A stretch of 64,000 nt of DNA, from the NCBI GenBank assembly GCA_018654255.1, contig JABILX010000001.1:145695-209694 (forward strand). The letters run 5' to 3'. Below the pieces are notes generated by a model. That model was not told the origin of the DNA. It saw nothing but the letters and a program-made list of their open reading frames with translations, and did no database searches. Shown in pieces: positions 59,901-64,000 of the stretch. The stretch is from Candidatus Peregrinibacteria bacterium (GTDB taxonomy: Bacteria > Patescibacteriota > Gracilibacteria > UBA1369 > LOWO2-01-FULL-3). A program made the position numbers and the translations under genes. Each line of letters opens with the position of its first letter. Within the stretch, counting starts at the first letter, position 1.

Positions 59901-62900
59901 TATTACAAAAACGGTGTCATCTCGCGCATAGACAGTTTCTTCTTCAGAGATAGAGAATGAGCTCAATGAAGTGTAAACATCGCGCTCAGGGGCATTCAAG
60001 ATGTTACTGAAGCCATCAACATCTCCTACTGCTCCAAACGCATCGTTTGCTTCAACTTCAGCATAGAATCGATAACTTCCTGCCTCACTTAGCAAAGAAG
60101 GATAGACGAAGATCTCATACCCAACAACCGAAGGATCTAGAGAAGGAATGAAACCAACAGACGCAACACCATTATTTTCTCCACTCACAGAATATCCTTG
60201 AACAGACAAAATCTCACCCTCACTATATGAGCTCAAAGACTCAGGATTGTGAAGTACAGGATAGTCAGATGGATTGTCTGGCTCAAACTCATAATTCTCC
60301 TTCAAATACAAATCTCCACCAAGCGTGTAAATCAAATCCATATCACTATCAGAATCAGCATCAATAAACATCAATTGAGTATCATTGCTAATTTCTTGGT
60401 TGTAATTCAAAACATCCTCTTTTTCATCACCTGTAAATATAGACAACGTGTCGTCAGTTACAATATTGCCAGCTGAAGAAACATCTCCAGTATCAGTATT
60501 TCCCATAGTATCCAAAGATTGTTCCAACGCGATAAGCATCCTCGTCATCTCAGTTCGATCACTAGCAGTATCAGCAGCAGCAATCAGAGGTATTTCAATT
60601 ACAGGATCATAGTTTCTTTCAAACTCTCTGATCTCGGCAGGGGAAACCTCGGTCAAACTAGAGGAAGCAATCAAGTTTTTCTTCTCAGCAACCAAAGTAT
60701 CATAAGCATCAAAACTATTTATATTTTCAAAACTAGAAACATTATTTGCATAAGCAAGTACGGAATTTCTCAAATTAGCCATTTCAGACATTCCTTCATA
60801 TCCATAATTTCCAGCATCAAGATAATCTATTTCATCCAAAGTTTTATTGTACGGCGCCCATTTAGGATCATTCATATTGAATTCCTGTTCATAAGCGATC
60901 AAATGCGTAAAGTCTGCATCAGTTTCAACCTCAACATCTATCCAATCAGGAGAATCAGGCAAATTGATACCTTTCTCTTTCAACTTTTTATCTATAGCAT
61001 CTTTCGCCTTATTGTATTGTTCCTCAACAAAATCTTTACCATACTCATCGTATAAAGCCTCAACATCTGTCACCGAAGCTGCCATATCTTCAACAATACT
61101 CATTCCTTCATTAACCTTGCCAACGTATTTCTCTACTTGATCATTCCACCACATAGCGGCCTTCTCAACGACATAATATATCGCGGCAGTATTTACTCCA
61201 TATTTCTGATGCAAAGTCCATCTGTACTCAACAGGAGCTTTGTACTCAATCTCTGGCCAATTAATAGCGAGCGCGAGTGAAATAGGGAAGACGGGAGTCA
61301 CTCCAGGATTTGTTAGCGTTTCAATCTCAGTCTTCAAATTAGCAGACAAAGGAGTAACCTCGTTTATTGGTATCAAAGCTTGTTTGATCAAACAAAGAAG
61401 TTTCAAAATAGCTTTTATAGTAGCGACAATATCAACAACCAACTTCGGCAAAGTCGGAACGGTAAATGGTTTCGGCAAATCAGGCAACGTAGGAAGCATC
61501 AGAGGCGGTAGATCAGGCAGATCGAAATCAAAAGTGAATTCAGGAATAACATCAATCTCAGGGATTTGAACAAACACCTCGGGAATAATTTCAGGAAGAG
61601 TTAGGGTAGGTAGGTCGGGCAGAATGATAGGCTCACCATCAAATGTAATGTCAGGCCAAAGAACAGTCGCTCCCATCTTTATCTTCGAAATATCAAAAAC
61701 TATATCAGGAATCTTCGGAAACGGAATAATAGGTGGTTCAGGAATTACTACAAATAATTGTAACAAAAATCCAAGCATACCATGTCTCTCACTCTTACAA
61801 TCGTCACAACTTTCTTGATATTCAAGAACCAATTTCAAAATAGCTTTCCAACTCTTAATAGCATCAATCATATCGCGAATTGCTTTCATCCAATCATTGA
61901 TAATCTTGGCCTGTCTCTTCATATATCCACCAACCAACTCCATAATTGCATCCATATAACAAATGAGTTGAGTCGCATATTTCTGTTCCATAGTTCTCCA
62001 TTTTTGGAGCATCGCAGGAATTTTCTTGTAGGATTCGATGGCATTTAGATTCTGTTGAACGCTATTTGCAAACTTAGTCGCATCAAGAATAAATTTGTCA
62101 CAAATAGTCTTGTGCTTTGCCGTGTCATCACAAGTCCAGAACTCTTTGATATTTTTAATTTGATTCTCAATATTCTTTTTAAATGTCTTGGCTTGTCTCT
62201 CATATTTCAAGATCTGTTCTTTCTGAATAATAGGTATTTTGAATTGAATATCTTCACCCTTGATCTGGATGAAAGGAATCTTGCTGACGTATCGAAGGAA
62301 GTCATGAACACTCTTCATATTCCCAAAGTTCTTCATAGAAGCGATACTATCTTTTATAAGTGATCCGAAGTCAGGAAGTATCAAATAAATATTGAGTCCG
62401 CCCAAAATCTTGCTATAGATTTCATCAATCTGTTTGTCGATCCAATTGGTGAAGACAGAAGGGAATCCAGGGATCTTGATGTTTGATTTCATATCAAAAA
62501 CCAAAGGAGACGTCGAGCCACCATAGTTACCATTACTTCCGTTCTCAGAACTGTCCTGACCAACACCACTTCCAGAAGCTGAGACAACTCCTTGAGTGGC
62601 TTCTTCAATGCCTTCATTGATGTAATCCATAGCCTCATTGATCAACTCAACAGCTTTATTTATCAATTTCTGGAAAAGTTTATCTATCATTGCGCACATT
62701 TCTGCGATTCCTGGAATCATCCCCATTGGTAATGCAAAGGCGTAACAAGCAGCCGCCTGCACAGGCCCAAGACACAGAGCCATCCCAACCCCCATTGTCA
62801 AAGTAGGTGATAAATAAATCCTTCCAGAAGAAACAGAATTTGAAGGATAAAGCCCAGACACAAAAGGAGGATTTGGAGTTCCCCAAGCAAACATGGCTAC

Positions 62901-64000
62901 ACCTCCAGATCCAGATATATCCATAGGGACAAGGAAAGCGTGATTATATGGAATCGGCAAGCATCCGGCACCAGAACATTTAAAAGCTTTGATTGCGTCA
63001 GTGACATAACCAACAGCAGCATCAGCCAAATCATTCACCATATTAACGGTAGCTCCAGCAAAATCCCCAACAGCCTGAAGTCCATTCTGAACAGAATCCC
63101 AAGAATTAGGTAATCCATCGAAATCGGCATCAAAAGACAAACTATCAAATACATTTTTTGCCTTTTGACCAACAGGTCCAAGGGAAGTCATATCAACTTC
63201 CATATCCTCAGGAAGTTCAAACGACTTTTGACACACACACTCAGGATCCCCAGCAAACAAGGCATCTCCATCAGCATTTTCATACTCACAGAAGCTTCCC
63301 TTATTCTCAAACAAACATACACACGCAGGATCCTCTGCGAAAGCAGGGTCACCACAATTAAAATCAGGATTTTCTGCCAACGCAGACTCTATTTTATAAT
63401 AACAACCATGCTCATAAAGGGACTTTTTATCTTCATCATCATCACTTACATCTGGATACCCAGAAGGTTTCTCTTCATTCTCTTTCCAATCAGTACAAAC
63501 ACATTCAAGAGAGTCTATATGGACTTCAATCAGGTCATCCTCATCACTTTCAGGGTCTGAGTCAAATTCATAAGTACAATAATTATCAACAGTTAGCTCA
63601 TCTTCACCATCTTCTAGGTTGGCATTGTAATCATCCACAGCCTCTTTCAACGCCTCCGCACAATCCACATCAGCAAAACAAACACTAGTAGGTTCGTCTT
63701 CGTCACAAGTAACTTCCTGACAGCTCACAGCGTCGTCCTCAACAGCCCCAAACTCACTATCAAATTCTTCCGTAGCAGCATCTACATCCTCACTAGCAGC
63801 GCTAGTCTTGCTCGCAGCTTCATCACCAGACCAACCCTTGAATTCTTCCTCCAAAGGATTCTCAGTTACGCCAGCAAACACATCCACCATCTCATATTCC
63901 ACACGCCCATCACTATCCAACTCATCCCCAGATTTGAAATAAGTAATAAGTTCAGCTTGATTAACATCAGGCCTCACCAAAATATCGAAATATAAATCAT
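56940..64000 (-). CDS. Giant surface protein (at least 2346 aa, 5' end outside the window): Cys-rich region, FecR-like segment, SLH-like domains, Ca-binding thrombospondin type 3-like repeats
   Basis: Frame stays open to position 64000 (DLYFDILVRPDVNQ...); SLH-like about 57750-58130; DxDxDG(L/M) repeats about 57150-57570; FecR-like GNAFMIGDRMILGESGGADLEFSNGASMVLSGGEEFEI about 59640-59760. Confidence 0.85.
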   Translation of the reverse strand, partial: DLYFDILVRPDVNQAELITYFKSGDELDSDGRVEYEMVDVFAGVTENPLEEEFKGWSGDEAASKTSAASEDVDAATEEFDSEFGAVEDDAVSCQEVTCDEDEPTSVCFADVDCAEALKEAVDDYNANLEDGEDELTVDNYCTYEFDSDPESDEDDLIEVHIDSLECVCTDWKENEEKPSGYPDVSDDDEDKKSLYEHGCYYKIESALAENPDFNCGDPAFAEDPACVCLFENKGSFCEYENADGDALFAGDPECVCQKSFELPEDMEVDMTSLGPVGQKAKNVFDSLSFDADFDGLPNSWDSVQNGLQAVGDFAGATVNMVNDLADAAVGYVTDAIKAFKCSGAGCLPIPYNHAFLVPMDISGSGGVAMFAWGTPNPPFVSGLYPSNSVSSGRIYLSPTLTMGVGMALCLGPVQAAACYAFALPMGMIPGIAEMCAMIDKLFQKLINKAVELINEAMDYINEGIEEATQGVVSASGSGVGQDSSENGSNGNYGGSTSPLVFDMKSNIKIPGFPSVFTNWIDKQIDEIYSKILGGLNIYLILPDFGSLIKDSIASMKNFGNMKSVHDFLRYVSKIPFIQIKGEDIQFKIPIIQKEQILKYERQAKTFKKNIENQIKNIKEFWTCDDTAKHKTICDKFILDATKFANSVQQNLNAIESYKKIPAMLQKWRTMEQKYATQLICYMDAIMELVGGYMKRQAKIINDWMKAIRDMIDAIKSWKAILKLVLEYQESCDDCKSERHGMLGFLLQLFVVIPEPPIIPFPKIPDIVFDISKIKMGATVLWPDITFDGEPIILPDLPTLTLPEIIPEVFVQIPEIDVIPEFTFDFDLPDLPPLMLPTLPDLPKPFTVPTLPKLVVDIVATIKAILKLLCLIKQALIPINEVTPLSANLKTEIETLTNPGVTPVFPISLALAINWPEIEYKAPVEYRWTLHQKYGVNTAAIYYVVEKAAMWWNDQVEKYVGKVNEGMSIVEDMAASVTDVEALYDEYGKDFVEEQYNKAKDAIDKKLKEKGINLPDSPDWIDVEVETDADFTHLIAYEQEFNMNDPKWAPYNKTLDEIDYLDAGNYGYEGMSEMANLRNSVLAYANNVSSFENINSFDAYDTLVAEKKNLIASSSLTEVSPAEIREFERNYDPVIEIPLIAAADTASDRTEMTRMLIALEQSLDTMGNTDTGDVSSAGNIVTDDTLSIFTGDEKEDVLNYNQEISNDTQLMFIDADSDSDMDLIYTLGGDLYLKENYEFEPDNPSDYPVLHNPESLSSYSEGEILSVQGYSVSGENNGVASVGFIPSLDPSVVGYEIFVYPSLLSEAGSYRFYAEVEANDAFGAVGDVDGFSNILNAPERDVYTSLSSFSISEEETVYARDDTVFVIKNSSGFSVIEMELEEGEFYTATPSVGNATIQIFSGTLEKMKQGENIDKPLQEGNAFMIGDRMILGESGGADLEFSNGASMVLSGGEEFEILDIQDEENPSVELSIANGNYYSRIYALSDNGGRSLVSSGVALAPNVCSDDTPPLPALSSTDIYISVMETLTLDASASFDPGGEIEAYYLDLDTAVDEDGDGDTLNDIDYWSDDDNLTDGPDADDVVDNDMTNPRFNVGPFDEIGDHQVALNIMDTAHHISSQIVNIHVYVPKINLDPVFVEVGVVSGDTEPPTGNMLYKLIRERAIPRVIDGKLKLFVDKETVVTDSANDAGQYVTSMDGTYVISDFVMDDVILVINAAGEIIAEIDEKTGNFYVYEEKGYTYEIVEASPPNESTNAQIIGPDGNTMATLYFVSDGNIAVDIYDEFEFTTTSVENLSGVDISDDDAEDEFEFMSFPATDPNYPGGAYLYYVTEGIVMTAIDSAGNIDLLDERMSIKKKDNQFDFDPFVYELWFASDLGEMKIASIYVSPKGLFDKVQIVGPDDVPRKFPSGISPQYVIDSYMNTEDGEEFVESPFGDVKEGNILEPPIPIYTDIAGRLKDYAMSLYYMGIIGGDTKLNPDMLATRSEFVIMLLKMLCIVPRPEAYKGPSPFSDIPYTEEDLPYYYPFVKEGSLLELVFGYGGEADPFTGKTPFKPGETINLAETVAVILRGLEMKGVLDLSTAVPEADEVWFDPLLDAAQNLTAYTADGVALKSATLITSEEAQDPGKLLTKEDLIELTFRVLDAFNCHDIDADNDGMSDYCEEKWGIDDPDADEDDDGLINSLECLYGSDPFDPDTDDGGQTDGDEVLIHGTNPIYAIDDYPDTDGDGLTDIAETTIYGTDPNLFDTDGGGVGDGDEVLAQLDPLEKEDDAPDGGDGGSDGSGDGDSDGDDGTGQIYETEPGIYLVPPACVTCPCLSTFKYKSDLRTGDVLYTIIVNNDPINPKIYAKSNEEQVQ

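Noticed and set aside
60519-61055. 178-aa plus-strand ORF
   Set aside because: Antisense to the giant minus-strand gene; Ser/Ile-rich composition typical of a shadow ORF.
1-64000. Possible UGA-to-glycine recoding as in Gracilibacteria/Absconditabacteria
   Set aside because: UGA serves as an apparent terminator of intact ORFs (for example 521-523 and 47788-47790), and conserved genes are uninterrupted under the standard code.

Overview
This 64 kb window is bacterial, AT-rich and densely coded, and it uses TGA as a stop codon (for example at 521-523 and 47788-47790). The gene complement suggests a Candidate Phyla Radiation (Patescibacteria) genome, possibly Peregrinibacteria-like, but that is inference without a database search. 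Recognisable genes: a CDP-alcohol phosphatidyltransferase fragment, a PHP-domain protein, two tandem archaeal-type purP paralogs, uppP, purH, yidD, a LysM/M23 peptidase, rpsF-ssb-rpsR, thrS, recF, a PrsW-like protease, uvrA and an excisionase-type HTH protein. About 55% of the window (about 35.3 kb) is taken by five very large genes (1594, 1326, 1447, 5040 and at least 2346 aa). These fall in (i) a cluster with an HD-domain/coiled-coil megaprotein (3563-9479), (ii) a five-gene operon containing a VirB6/TrbL-like membrane protein (19374-29628), (iii) SLH-anchored surface proteins with LamG, VWC/pacifastin-like, Calx-beta, carboxypeptidase-regulatory-like and FN3-like modules, and (iv) a minus-strand operon of five secreted proteins (52662-64000) truncated by the window edge. 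Best candidates for something undescribed: a leader RNA upstream of rpsF resembling the S6:S18 autoregulatory motif; a 10-bp-phased TTTAATCA array upstream of an HTH gene followed by a 57-aa zinc-ribbon ORF missing from the ORF track; and the two megaprotein operons as a possible envelope apparatus. No rRNA, tRNA, CRISPR array or transposase was recognised by eye.
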